9,718 bases of DNA, from NCBI GenBank assembly GCA_016187325.1, contig JACPJY010000233.1:1-9718 (forward strand). The letters run 5' to 3'. Each line of letters opens with the position of its first letter. Position 1 is the first letter of the stretch. This document shows, one piece after another, positions 1 through 5,708 of this stretch. Both the position numbers and the translations under genes were made by a program. The DNA is from Rhodospirillales bacterium (GTDB lineage: Bacteria; Pseudomonadota; Alphaproteobacteria; Rhodospirillales; Casp-alpha2). Under the pieces are notes generated by a model that saw only the letters and a program-made list of their open reading frames with translations, did not search any database and was not told the DNA's origin.

Positions 1-199
1 TCCCGACCATCCGTCGCTGCTGCAGGAATACATCTGGCAGGAACTGGACATCGCGCCCCGGTTCCCGGTGCTCACCCGGTTTTTGTGCTTCTGGGAGCGC
101 AACCTGGAAGGCCGCCTGCACACGGTGCGGGTGGCCAGCGCGCAACTGATCCGCCCGGCCGAGTTCCGCTGGACCGCAGGTGTGCTCCGGCTGCATTAA
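1..199 (+). CDS. usg: Usg-family protein, 3' part (5' end outside window)
   Basis: The reading frame is open from base 2 and ends with TAA at 197-199, giving the last 65 residues of a protein. It contains the pattern DHPSLLQEYIWQ, then APRFPVL, FWERNLEGRLHTVRVA and LIRPAEFR, and ends in LRLH. This order is what I recall for the Usg family (Pfam Usg), small proteins of roughly 85-95 residues found almost only in alphaproteobacteria, often near trp genes. The family's biochemical role is not established. The N-terminal part and start codon lie before the window. There is no intrinsic terminator between the stop and the tRNA 126 bases downstream. The family call rests on remembered sequence and not on a search, but the match is strong over the whole fragment. 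Confidence 0.85.
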   Translation, partial: PDHPSLLQEYIWQELDIAPRFPVLTRFLCFWERNLEGRLHTVRVASAQLIRPAEFRWTAGVLRLH

Positions 200-325
200 G
201 CGTCCCCGGCGACACGCCGCCCCGCTCCGATCCGCGGCGCCGGCCCGGTTGGCTGGATTCCTTAGGCCCGGTCGGGTAGTCTCCGCCCCATCAGAGGTCC
301 GTCGACGTCCGTTGAATTTAAAGTG

Positions 326-402
326 GCACCCGTAGCTCAGATGGATAGAGCGCTGCCCTCCGAAGGCAGAGGTCGTGAGTTCGAGTCTCGCCGGGTGCGC
401 CA
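326..402 (+). tRNA. tRNA-Arg (anticodon CCG)
   Basis: A complete 77-nt cloverleaf with encoded CCA. The acceptor stem GCACCCG (326-332) pairs perfectly with CGGGTGC (392-398). The D arm is GCTC/GAGC around the loop AGATGGATA. The anticodon stem CTGCC/GGCAG encloses the loop CTCCGAA, which places CCG at positions 34-36. The variable loop is AGGTC. The T stem GTGAG/CTCGC, with one G-U pair, closes the loop TTCGAGT. The discriminator is G399 and CCA is 400-402. CCG reads the arginine codon CGG, which is used in the GC-rich genes here. No U-tract terminator follows on the plus strand; the hairpin at 429-446 has its T-tract on the other strand. Confidence 0.97.
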
Positions 403-420
403 TTTCCTCCCGCCCGCCAA

Positions 421-446
421 ATAAAAAGCCCGGCCACATGGCCGGG
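421..446 (-). terminator. Intrinsic terminator, minus strand
   Basis: A perfect 7-bp stem (CCCGGCC at 429-435 with GGCCGGG at 440-446) has a four-base loop, ACAT. Read on the minus strand it is followed by C and then TTTTTAT, the normal U-tract. It lies about 30 bases after the stop codon of the small minus-strand gene ending at 476, so it probably ends that transcript. On the plus strand the sequence after the stem is AGCGG, so it should not efficiently terminate the tRNA. Confidence 0.8.
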
Positions 447-475
447 AGCGGAAGGCGCGCGCGGGGCCACCACCG

Positions 476-649
476 TCACATGCAGAAGAAGCGGAAGCTC
501 TGGCTGTCGAGATAGATGGCCTGGTAGGCGGCGGCTACCCGGTCGAAGGCGAGCCGCGCGGCCGCCTCGGCCGGCGGCAACGTCGCCGCCGCCGCGAGCA
601 GGGCGAAGAGCGCCAGGATGGCGAGCGGGTTGGTCGGGACCTTGGTCAT
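476..649 (-). CDS. Small secreted or membrane peptide, unknown function
   Basis: This 57-residue reading frame starts at ATG (649-647) and ends with TGA (478-476). Residues 1-8 are polar, residues 9-24 are strongly hydrophobic (LAILALFALLAAAAT), and PPAEA at about 25-29 looks like a signal peptidase I site, leaving a mature peptide of about 28 residues that ends in SFRFFCM. It could instead remain as a single-span membrane peptide. I recognise no family. The context supports a real transcript: a perfect TATAAT ends 7 bases before the ATG, and an intrinsic terminator follows the stop. There is no Shine-Dalgarno sequence before this ATG, and the promoter position suggests a leaderless mRNA. An in-frame ATG three codons upstream overlaps the TATAAT itself. 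The locus might instead encode a small RNA of about 230 nt. Confidence 0.5.
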   Translation of the reverse strand: MTKVPTNPLAILALFALLAAAATLPPAEAAARLAFDRVAAAYQAIYLDSQSFRFFCM

Positions 650-656
650 GGCGGGC

Positions 657-662
657 ATTATA
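657..662 (-). promoter_or_regulatory. Candidate -10 box (TATAAT) of the small gene
   Basis: The minus strand reads a perfect TATAAT here, which is rare by chance in such GC-rich DNA. The predicted transcription start, about 7 bases downstream, falls at or next to the A of the ATG at 649. At 17-bp spacing the -35 position reads TGGCGG (685-680), which is weak. So the element is supported by its -10 box and by the terminator at the other end of the transcript, and not by a full two-box promoter. Confidence 0.45.
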
Positions 663-772
663 GACCGGCGTCCGTGGCGCCGCCAGCCGCGGCTACGCCG
701 CCTCGGAAGCGCGGCCGGCCTCGGCGCCACGCGAACGGCGGTTCAGCCTACGGCGGCGCCTCTTCGGCGCGG

Positions 773-1078
773 TCACCGTTGTTCGTCTTTGCCTTCGGAT
801 TCACGCCGCGTCTTCGCCTTGTCCTGCTGGAAGACCTTGGCTAGGTCCTGTAAAGCCTCGGCGATCCCCTTGCGCTCGTGCTCCGGCACCGAGGCGTAGA
901 TCAGCGCCCAGCCGACCAGGGTGGCGATGAACGCCGCCATCGCGGCGCGCCCGAACCACGGCCGCACGCGCGTCTGCACCCATTGGCCGAACCTGTTCGA
1001 CGGGTCGTTGATGGCGCGGCGCGCCTTCACGGCGGCGGCGATGGCGACGACGAACAAGGCGAGGACCAGCCACTCCAA
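773..1078 (-). CDS. Two-span membrane protein, unknown function
   Basis: A 101-residue protein is predicted from TTG (1078-1076) to TGA (775-773). I chose this start because GGAG lies 8 bases upstream and a hydrophobic segment begins immediately. The longer open frame, back to 1303, would add a low-complexity tail that runs into the hupE leader. Residues 3-17 and about 45-62 are likely membrane spans. The loop between them is basic (KARRAINDPSNRF, VQTRVRPWFGR). Residues 64-101 form a charged, probably helical tail rich in K, E, Q and R. The short basic inter-span loop suggests it faces the cytoplasm. I do not recognise a family. The gene is divergent from hupE, with about 220 bases between the two starts, and no terminator with a T-tract follows its stop. 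Confidence 0.65.
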   Translation of the reverse strand: MEWLVLALFVVAIAAAVKARRAINDPSNRFGQWVQTRVRPWFGRAAMAAFIATLVGWALIYASVPEHERKGIAEALQDLAKVFQQDKAKTRRESEGKDEQR

Positions 1079-1086
1079 GGGATCGT

Positions 1087-1090
1087 CTCC
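1087..1090 (-). promoter_or_regulatory. Ribosome binding site deciding a TTG start
   Basis: GGAG on the minus strand lies 8 bases before the TTG at 1078. No ATG or GTG with a comparable site lies near the first hydrophobic segment, so this site is the main reason for calling the 101-residue form of the membrane protein. Confidence 0.55.
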
Positions 1091-1175
1091 GTTGCGGGTT
1101 TGCGAAAGGTTGCCGGCGGCCGGACGCCGCAACCGGCCCCTAGGGATATACGCCGTCGCCGGAAATGAAAAGGCC

Positions 1176-1190
1176 CGCGGAACGTCCGCG
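1176..1190 (-). terminator. Possible weak minus-strand terminator
   Basis: CGCGGA (1176-1181) and TCCGCG (1185-1190) form a perfect 6-bp stem with a three-base loop. On the minus strand the stem is followed by GGCC and then TTTTCATTT. The T-tract is short and displaced by four bases, so termination would be modest. No minus-strand gene ends nearby. If it is used, it would stop read-through from the yjbQ end of the long minus-strand run after that transcript has crossed hupE in antisense. It may also simply be part of the hupE upstream region. Confidence 0.25.
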
Positions 1191-1203
1191 CAAGAACGCC
1201 CTC

Positions 1204-1237
1204 CCGGCTTGACAGCCGGCGGGTCGGAAGCCACGCT
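1204..1237 (+). promoter_or_regulatory. Candidate hupE promoter with palindromic -35
   Basis: A consensus -35 TTGACA (1209-1214) is followed, after 17 bases, by CACGCT (1232-1237), which keeps only the A2 and T6 of a -10 box. The -35 lies inside an inverted repeat, CCGGCT-TGAC-AGCCGG (1204-1219), which could be an operator. The predicted start near 1244 would give a leader of about 50 nt before the GTG at 1297. The -10 is weak, so this is an inference from the -35 and its spacing. Confidence 0.35.
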
Positions 1238-1246
1238 CTCGGGACG

Positions 1247-1261
1247 GCGCCCGCCGGGCGC
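1247..1261 (+). repeat. Inverted repeat in the hupE leader
   Basis: GCGCCC (1247-1252) and GGGCGC (1256-1261) form a perfect 6-bp stem with loop GCC. It ends about 17 bases before the ribosome binding site AAGGAAAGG (1278-1286) of hupE. There is no T-tract, so it is not an intrinsic terminator. It could fold in the leader RNA or be an operator half. A function is not shown by the sequence. Confidence 0.35.
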
Positions 1262-1296
1262 GCTTCGAATTTCAAGCAAGGAAAGGTTGCCATCCC

Positions 1297-1893
1297 GTGA
1301 CACAGCAGACGATTTTCCGCGTTTTCTCCGCCGCGCTGGCGCTTATCGCTTTCGCCGCCGCGCCGGCCGAGGCCCACACCATCGATACCGGCGGCGCACT
1401 GGCGCACGGCTTCGCCCACCCGATCACCGGCCTCGATCACGTGCTGGCCATGGTCGCCGTCGGCCTGTGGGCGGCGCACTTGGGCGGCCGCGCCCGCTGG
1501 CTGGTGCCGGCGAGCTTCGTCGTCGTGATGGCCGTGGCCGGCGGCTTGGGCGTCGCCGGCTTCGCGCCGCCGTCCGTGGAGACCGCGATCGCGTTGACGG
1601 TGGTGGCGCTGGGGGCGTTGATCTTCGCCCGCGTGCGCATGCCGATCGCGCTCGGCATGGCGGTGGTCGGAAGCTTCGCGATGTTCCACGGCCTCGCCCA
1701 CGGGCTCGAAGCGCCGGCCGCGGCGGGAATCGCCTACGGCTTCGGCTTCGTCGCCGCGACCGCCCTTCTGCACGGCATCGGCCTCGGCTTCGGCGTCATG
1801 ATGATGCGGAAGCAAGGCGGGCTGCCGCGCCTGGCGGCGCGCCTCGGCGGCGGTACCGCCGTGGCCGCCGGCGTTCTCCTAATGGTCGCCTGA
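1297..1893 (+). CDS. hupE: HupE/UreJ-family nickel/cobalt permease
   Basis: This 198-residue integral membrane protein starts at GTG (1297) with AAGGAAAGG at 1278-1286 upstream and ends at TGA (1891-1893). Residues 1-26 form a signal peptide ending APAEA before H27. The family signature HPITGLDH is at 41-48, followed by LAMVAVGLWA. Further conserved histidines are in FHGLAHG (130-136) and LLHG (around 159). About six hydrophobic segments follow one another to the C-terminus. HupE/UreJ proteins import Ni or Co; which metal is served depends on context. No hydrogenase or urease gene is visible, whereas cobB, cbiD and cobK lie a few kb away, so cobalt uptake for cobalamin is a reasonable inference. 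The gene converges on yjbQ with only 13 bases between the stops and no terminator. Confidence 0.9.
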   Translation: MTQQTIFRVFSAALALIAFAAAPAEAHTIDTGGALAHGFAHPITGLDHVLAMVAVGLWAAHLGGRARWLVPASFVVVMAVAGGLGVAGFAPPSVETAIALTVVALGALIFARVRMPIALGMAVVGSFAMFHGLAHGLEAPAAAGIAYGFGFVAATALLHGIGLGFGVMMMRKQGGLPRLAARLGGGTAVAAGVLLMVA

Positions 1894-1906
1894 GGGTTTC
1901 CCGCGC

Positions 1907-2326
1907 CTATTCGCCGGCAAGGTGCAGCACCAGCTGCCGTGCGTGGGGCCGGCGCCGGTGCTCGAACAGATAAATCCCCTGCCAGGTGCCGAGCGCCAGC
2001 CGGCCACCGCCGACCGGGATGGCCAGCGACGCCGGGGTCAGCGCGCTCCTGATGTGGGCCGGCATGTCGTCGGCGCCCTCGGCGGTGTGGCGATAGAGGC
2101 TCTCGTCCTCCTTGACCAGGCGCTTGAAGAAAGTCTCGAGGTCGCGCCGCACGTCCGGATCGGCGTTCTCCTGGATGACCAACGACGCCGACGTGTGCCG
2201 GCAATAGAGGGTGAGCACTCCGGTCGTGACGCCCTGACCCTCGACCCATTTGGCGACCTCGCCGGTGATCTCGGTCAGCCCCTGGCCCGGGGTGGCGACG
2301 GAGAGCGTGCCTTGTACTTGCTTCAC
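1907..2326 (-). CDS. yjbQ: YjbQ / UPF0047 family protein
   Basis: The 139-residue protein starts at GTG (2326-2324) and ends at TAG (1909-1907), the usual length for the family. Diagnostic blocks are CRHTSASLVIQENADPDV (42-59), HTAEGADDMPAHIRSALT (80-97) and GTWQGIYLFEHR (113-124). The histidines and acidic residues of these blocks line the presumed active site of this small homotrimeric fold. Family members have been reported to have weak thiamine-phosphate synthase activity, but the physiological role is unsettled. The GTG shares bases with the TGA of ada (GTGA), so translation is probably coupled to ada. A longer in-frame extension would lie inside ada and does not resemble the family. It is the last gene of the minus-strand run. 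Confidence 0.93.
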   Translation of the reverse strand: MKQVQGTLSVATPGQGLTEITGEVAKWVEGQGVTTGVLTLYCRHTSASLVIQENADPDVRRDLETFFKRLVKEDESLYRHTAEGADDMPAHIRSALTPASLAIPVGGGRLALGTWQGIYLFEHRRRPHARQLVLHLAGE

Positions 2327-3429
2327 GCGCGTTTTTTCCGCCCGGCTTCGCGCTCGGTGGCGAGCAGCTTCCGCTTCCGCTCGACGCCCCAGCGGTAGCC
2401 GGTGAGCGCTCCCGCGTTCCCGACGGCGCGGTGGCACGGTACCACGACGGCGACCGGGTTAAGGGCGCAGGCGCGCCCCACCGCGCGGGCGGCGCCGGGA
2501 CGGCCGATCATCTCGGCGATGGCACCGTAGCTTCTGGTCTCGCCCGCGGGGATTTCCTGCAGCGCCCGCCACACCCGACCCTGGAAGGCGGTCGCGCGCA
2601 CGTCGAGCGGCAGCGCCGCCGACGTTTTCTTGCCGGCCAGCCGGGCGAGGACGTTTTCCACGTGGCCCGCGAGCCGGCCGCGGTCGCGCATCAATCGGGC
2701 CAGCGGGAATTCACGTTTGAGTTCGTTTTCCAGCGTCCGGTCGTCGTCGCCGAGGGCGACCATGGCGACGCCCTTATCGGTCGCCGCCACCAGCAACCGC
2801 CCGAGCGGCGAGGAAGCGGTCGCGAACGCGATCGCGGCGCCCTTGCCGCCCTTGGCATAGGTGGCGGGCGTCATTCCGAGATGCTTCGGCGCCTTCTCAT
2901 ACAATCGACTCGAGGACCCGTAGCCGGCGCCGTAAAGCGCGTCGGCGACGCCGCCGCCGTTCCTGAGATTCTCCTTCAACCGCCCCAGCCGCAGCGCCTC
3001 GCCGTAGCGGCGCGGGCTGAGACCGACCAGATCGGTGAACAGGCGCTGCAAATAGTGCGGGCTCAGGTTGGCGATCTTTGCCAACGCCGCCAGCGTCGGC
3101 GTGCCGTTGTCGCTCGCCGCAATCGCCGCCAGCGCGCGCCCGACGGCTTTGAGCCGCGGGTCGCGGGCCTTGGCGTCAGCCGGCCGGCAGCGCTTGCAGG
3201 CGCGATAGCCGGCGGCTTCGGCGAGCCCCGGCAGCGCGAAGAAGGAGACCTTGTCGCGGGCCGGCCTCCGGCTCGGGCACGACGGCCGGCAGTAAACGCC
3301 GGTCGAGGCGACGGCGTAGACGAAGGCGCCGTCCGACGCCTCGTCGCGGGCCAGCACGCGGGCCCAGCGCGTCTCGTCGGTCATGGGGTCGGTCGTGGAA
3401 AGGGCGATGTCGTCGATCATGGCGGCCAT
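2323..3429 (-). CDS. ada: Ada: methylated-DNA repair protein and transcriptional activator
   Basis: This 368-residue, three-part protein matches E. coli Ada in order and length. Residues 35-85 are the N-terminal zinc/methyl-phosphotriester domain with Cys47, Cys51 (YCRPSCPSRR), Cys78 and Cys81 (ACKRC). Residues 90-190 are an AraC-type helix-turn-helix region (LAALAKIANLSPHYLQRLF, LGMTPATY). Residues 200-360 are the O6-methylguanine methyltransferase with acceptor Cys332 in PCHR, followed by LTGYRWGVERK. It would transfer methyl groups from damaged DNA to its own cysteines, with methylation of the N-terminal domain switching on the adaptive response. No clear ribosome binding site precedes any start. 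ATG at 3429, 3420 or 3384 are all possible, the last being closest to where the E. coli similarity begins. It follows the peptidase gene by 57 bases. Confidence 0.95.
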   Translation of the reverse strand: MAAMIDDIALSTTDPMTDETRWARVLARDEASDGAFVYAVASTGVYCRPSCPSRRPARDKVSFFALPGLAEAAGYRACKRCRPADAKARDPRLKAVGRALAAIAASDNGTPTLAALAKIANLSPHYLQRLFTDLVGLSPRRYGEALRLGRLKENLRNGGGVADALYGAGYGSSSRLYEKAPKHLGMTPATYAKGGKGAAIAFATASSPLGRLLVAATDKGVAMVALGDDDRTLENELKREFPLARLMRDRGRLAGHVENVLARLAGKKTSAALPLDVRATAFQGRVWRALQEIPAGETRSYGAIAEMIGRPGAARAVGRACALNPVAVVVPCHRAVGNAGALTGYRWGVERKRKLLATEREAGRKKRA

Positions 3430-3486
3430 GGTAACGCCGCCGCAGGCCCTCGATCTATCCGAACCTTGCGGTGGAAGTCGCAAATT

Positions 3487-4203
3487 TCAGCCGTAGCGGT
3501 GCAGCCGCTCGCCGTGGTCGTCGAGCCAGCGCCTGGCGGCCTCCGCGTCGGCGGTCAGCGTGGCGACGGTGCCCCAGAACCGGGGCCCGTGGTGGTTCCA
3601 GCGCAGGTGCGCGACCTCGTGGGCGACCACGTAGTCGAGCACCATCATCGGCGCCATCACCAGCCGCCAGCAGAACGACAGATTGCCGTCGTGGGAACAC
3701 GAACCCCAGCGGCTGCGGGTGTCGCGGACGGTGATACGGCCGGGGGCACGCTCCAGCAGGCAAGCTTTTTCCTGCACGCGGGTTGCGATCTCGCTCCGCG
3801 CCTGCTCGCGCAGCCAGTCGCGCACCCGGCGCGCCAAGTGCTCCGGGCGCCCGGAGACGACGATGGCGAAGCCGTCGCGCCAGACGCCGCCGCGGCCGTC
3901 TGGCCGGTGGCGGATTTCGTGGTCGACGCCGCCGAGCGGGATGCGCGCGCCGGCGGAGAACGGCACCCTGGGCGCCAGGCGCTCGAGCCGCTCCAGCACC
4001 CAGTCGCGCTTCTCGCGGGCGAGCTCCAGGCCCTCGGCGAGGTCGGTGCGGCGCGGCAGCGTCAGCACGATGCCGTCGCCGTCGTCGCCCACGCCGTCGA
4101 CGCGCAGGATGATCTGCCGCGCCCGGGGATTGCGATAGACGCGGATCGGGACGTCCCGGCCCCCGAGCGCGATCACCGTTTCCAAGACCGCCGTCTTGGC
4201 CAT
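3487..4203 (-). CDS. YgjP-like zinc metallopeptidase (SprT-like)
   Basis: A 238-residue protein from ATG (4203-4201) to TGA (3489-3487). The C-terminal half carries the YgjP/DUF45 signature: DTRSRWGSCS (161-170), NLSFCWRLVMAP (174-185), VLDYVVAHEVAHL (188-200) and NHHGPRFW (203-210). HEVAH (195-199) supplies two zinc-binding histidines and the catalytic glutamate. His204 of NHHG is the likely third ligand. The N-terminal half (about 1-150) is the less conserved family region with an arginine-rich strand pattern. Substrates of bacterial family members are mostly unknown. No signal peptide is seen, so it is probably cytoplasmic. The start is only 12 bases after the stop of the DapA-like gene, which indicates one transcript. 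Confidence 0.92.
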   Translation of the reverse strand: MAKTAVLETVIALGGRDVPIRVYRNPRARQIILRVDGVGDDGDGIVLTLPRRTDLAEGLELAREKRDWVLERLERLAPRVPFSAGARIPLGGVDHEIRHRPDGRGGVWRDGFAIVVSGRPEHLARRVRDWLREQARSEIATRVQEKACLLERAPGRITVRDTRSRWGSCSHDGNLSFCWRLVMAPMMVLDYVVAHEVAHLRWNHHGPRFWGTVATLTADAEAARRWLDDHGERLHRYG

Positions 4204-4215
4204 GGCCGCCGGCGA

Positions 4216-5139
4216 TCAGGCCGCCATCGGCAGCTCGAAGCCGATGGCGTCGAATCCCTGGAACAGCTTTTCCTTGTCGGCGGCGCTCATGCGCACGAGC
4301 GGCGGGCGGATGTTGAGCCACTGGTCGTCGCCGGTATGGCGCGCCATCAGCGTCTTCAGCGCCGACGACAGCGGGAACTGGGCGATGGTACGGCGCACGT
4401 CGCTGAGCGTCCGGTGCACGGCCTTGACGTCCTTGCCCTTGCGGAAGCCGCCGAACACCTCGGCCGCCAGCACCGAGGCGACATTGGCGCAGGCGGTTAT
4501 GCAGCCGGCGCCGCCCGCCTCGATCAACGGCAGCAGCAACTCGTCCGAGCCCGCGAATACCGCGAAGCCGGGAAAGTTCCTGGCGGCGCCCGTCATGTTG
4601 GCGAGCTCGCCCGACGAATCCTTCATCCCGACCACCGTCTTCGGATACGCCTTCAGGAGCTTCTCGATCAGCCCGTAGGTGATCGGCACCCCCGACATCT
4701 GCGGGAAGTGGTAGAGGCAGATCCGAAGCTTGCCGTCGCCGACCCTCTGGATGACCTCGGAGTAGGCGGCGAACAGGCCGTCGTCGCTGACCTTCTTGTA
4801 ATAGAACGGCGGCAGCATCAGCACGCTCGAGGCGCCGTGGGCGAGCGCCGCCCTGGTCAGCGCCACCGTGTCGGGAATGGCGCAGCAACCGGTGCCCGGC
4901 ATCAGGCGCGTGCCGGGAATGCCGGCTTTCGCGAGCGCGTCGAGGATGGCGATCCGCTCCTTGAGGCCGAACGAGTTGGCCTCGCCCGTGGTGCCGAGCA
5001 CGCCGAGCCCGTCGCAGCCGTTCGCCAGTAGCCATCGGCAATGGGCCGCCATCAATTTGGTGTCGGGGTCGAGCGTCTTGGTCATCGGCGTCAGCACGGC
5101 GGTATAGACGCCTTCGACGGCGAACTTCGGTTTGGCCAC
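4216..5139 (-). CDS. DapA-superfamily aldolase/lyase, specificity unknown
   Basis: This 307-residue (beta/alpha)8-barrel protein of the DHDPS/N-acetylneuraminate-lyase superfamily starts at GTG 5139 with a strong AAGGAGA site. GTTGE (49-53) binds the keto-acid carboxylate. Tyr143 in LYHFP is the catalytic tyrosine, and Lys173 in GMKDSSG is the Schiff-base lysine. So a class I aldolase mechanism with a pyruvate-like donor is likely. In true DapA the tyrosine motif reads YNVPxRTG, and its Arg (E. coli Arg138) binds aspartate semialdehyde. Here the segment is YHFPQMSG, with Met148 in that position, and the usual SVxAN block reads ITACAN. This argues against dihydrodipicolinate synthase. A sugar-acid or hydroxy-acid aldolase or dehydratase is more likely. 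The next gene, a peptidase, follows after 12 bases. Confidence 0.9.
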   Translation of the reverse strand: MAKPKFAVEGVYTAVLTPMTKTLDPDTKLMAAHCRWLLANGCDGLGVLGTTGEANSFGLKERIAILDALAKAGIPGTRLMPGTGCCAIPDTVALTRAALAHGASSVLMLPPFYYKKVSDDGLFAAYSEVIQRVGDGKLRICLYHFPQMSGVPITYGLIEKLLKAYPKTVVGMKDSSGELANMTGAARNFPGFAVFAGSDELLLPLIEAGGAGCITACANVASVLAAEVFGGFRKGKDVKAVHRTLSDVRRTIAQFPLSSALKTLMARHTGDDQWLNIRPPLVRMSAADKEKLFQGFDAIGFELPMAA

Positions 5140-5145
5140 GGTGGT

Positions 5146-5152
5146 TCTCCTT
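5146..5152 (-). promoter_or_regulatory. Strong ribosome binding site deciding a GTG start
   Basis: AAGGAGA on the minus strand ends 6 bases before the GTG at 5139. It is the best Shine-Dalgarno sequence in the window and fixes the start of the DapA-like protein, whose first residues (AKPKFAVEGVYTAV) also match the usual family beginning. Confidence 0.8.
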
Positions 5153-5204
5153 GTCTATCCGGTTTGCGCCCCGCGGTTACGGGCGGAGCTTACGTGGGAT
5201 TTTA

Positions 5205-5213
5205 CTTATATCA
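5205..5213 (-). promoter_or_regulatory. Candidate extended -10 promoter for the DapA-like gene
   Basis: The minus strand reads TGATATAAG, an extended -10 element (TG-N-TATAAG). It overlaps the last stretch before the YcgN stop at 5217. The -35 region, inside the YcgN coding end, has no good match, as is common for extended -10 promoters. The predicted start is near 5198, giving a leader of about 59 nt to the GTG at 5139. It would let the DapA-like, peptidase, ada and yjbQ genes be expressed separately from the SCO-cobB-YcgN part. Confidence 0.4.
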
Positions 5214-5216
5214 TGC

Positions 5217-5693
5217 CTACTTTGGCCAGCCGACGACGTGGTTTTCCAGATCGTCGGTGTCGCGTTCCGAGACCACCCGGCCGCGCACCGAGATGCCGGC
5301 CGCGTGCACCGTTTCCGGGTCGCCGGAAACCAGGGGGTGCCACCAATAGAGGTCCTTACCCTCGGCGACCAGCCGGTAGGCGCAGGTGGACGGCATCCAG
5401 GTGAGCTTCTTGACGTTGGCGGCGGTCAGGATCACGCAGTCGGGCACGAACTTCTTGCGGTCCTTGTAGCTGGTGCAGCGGCAGGCATGGGTGTCCAGCA
5501 GCCGGCAGGCGACATCGGTGTACTGCACCTCGCCGGTGGCGTCGTTCTCGAGCTTGTTGAGGCAGCAGCGCGCGCAGCCGTCGCACAGCGATTCCCATTC
5601 GCTCTTGGTCATCTGGGTCAGCGTCTTGCGCTTCCAGAACGGCAACTCGGCCTTGTCGCTGGCGGCTTTCCTGGCGGCGGATTTTCCGAACAC
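5217..5693 (-). CDS. ycgN: YcgN-family cysteine-cluster protein (UPF0260)
   Basis: The 158-residue protein is called from GTG 5693 to TGA (5219-5217), close to the usual family length of about 150. It contains PFWKRKTL (18-25), EWESLCDGCARCCLNKLE (32-49), CRLLDTHACRC (63-73), Cys86, CAYRLVAEGKDLYWWHPLVSG (104-124), GRVVSE and a C-terminal WPK. The clustered cysteines (37, 40, 43, 44, 63, 71, 73, 86, 104) suggest bound metal or an iron-sulfur centre, as in the CxxCxxCC zinc- or iron-chelating family. No enzymatic role is known. The open frame extends to an ATG at 5780, but those extra residues are alanine/proline-rich and the AGGAGA site favours 5693. It follows cobB by 109 bases. Confidence 0.9.
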   Translation of the reverse strand: MFGKSAARKAASDKAELPFWKRKTLTQMTKSEWESLCDGCARCCLNKLENDATGEVQYTDVACRLLDTHACRCTSYKDRKKFVPDCVILTAANVKKLTWMPSTCAYRLVAEGKDLYWWHPLVSGDPETVHAAGISVRGRVVSERDTDDLENHVVGWPK

Positions 5694-5702
5694 CGGCGGC
5701 AC

Positions 5703-5708
5703 TCTCCT
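5703..5708 (-). promoter_or_regulatory. Ribosome binding site deciding the YcgN start
   Basis: AGGAGA on the minus strand lies 9 bases before the GTG at 5693. A second in-frame GTG at 5702 directly abuts it and would be too close to be used. The upstream ATG at 5780 has no comparable site. Confidence 0.55.

Noticed and set aside
429..446. The hairpin as terminator of the plus-strand tRNA-Arg
   Set aside because: The T-tract is on the minus-strand side only; on the plus strand the stem is followed by AGCGG.
921..1973. A 350-codon plus-strand frame over the hupE region
   Set aside because: It is out of frame with HupE, which has a signal peptide, family motifs and a ribosome binding site. The alternative is arginine-rich without motifs.
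2431..5031. An 866-codon open frame on the plus strand across ada, the YgjP-like peptidase and the DapA-like gene
   Set aside because: It is antisense to three genes that carry intact catalytic motifs. Its translation is a low-complexity mix of R, H, G, A and Q with no recognisable domain. Long antisense frames are expected in DNA this GC-rich.
3455..5041. A 528-codon minus-strand frame overlapping the DapA-like and peptidase genes
   Set aside because: It is an out-of-frame shadow of the real genes, dominated by arginine and alanine, with no conserved motif.
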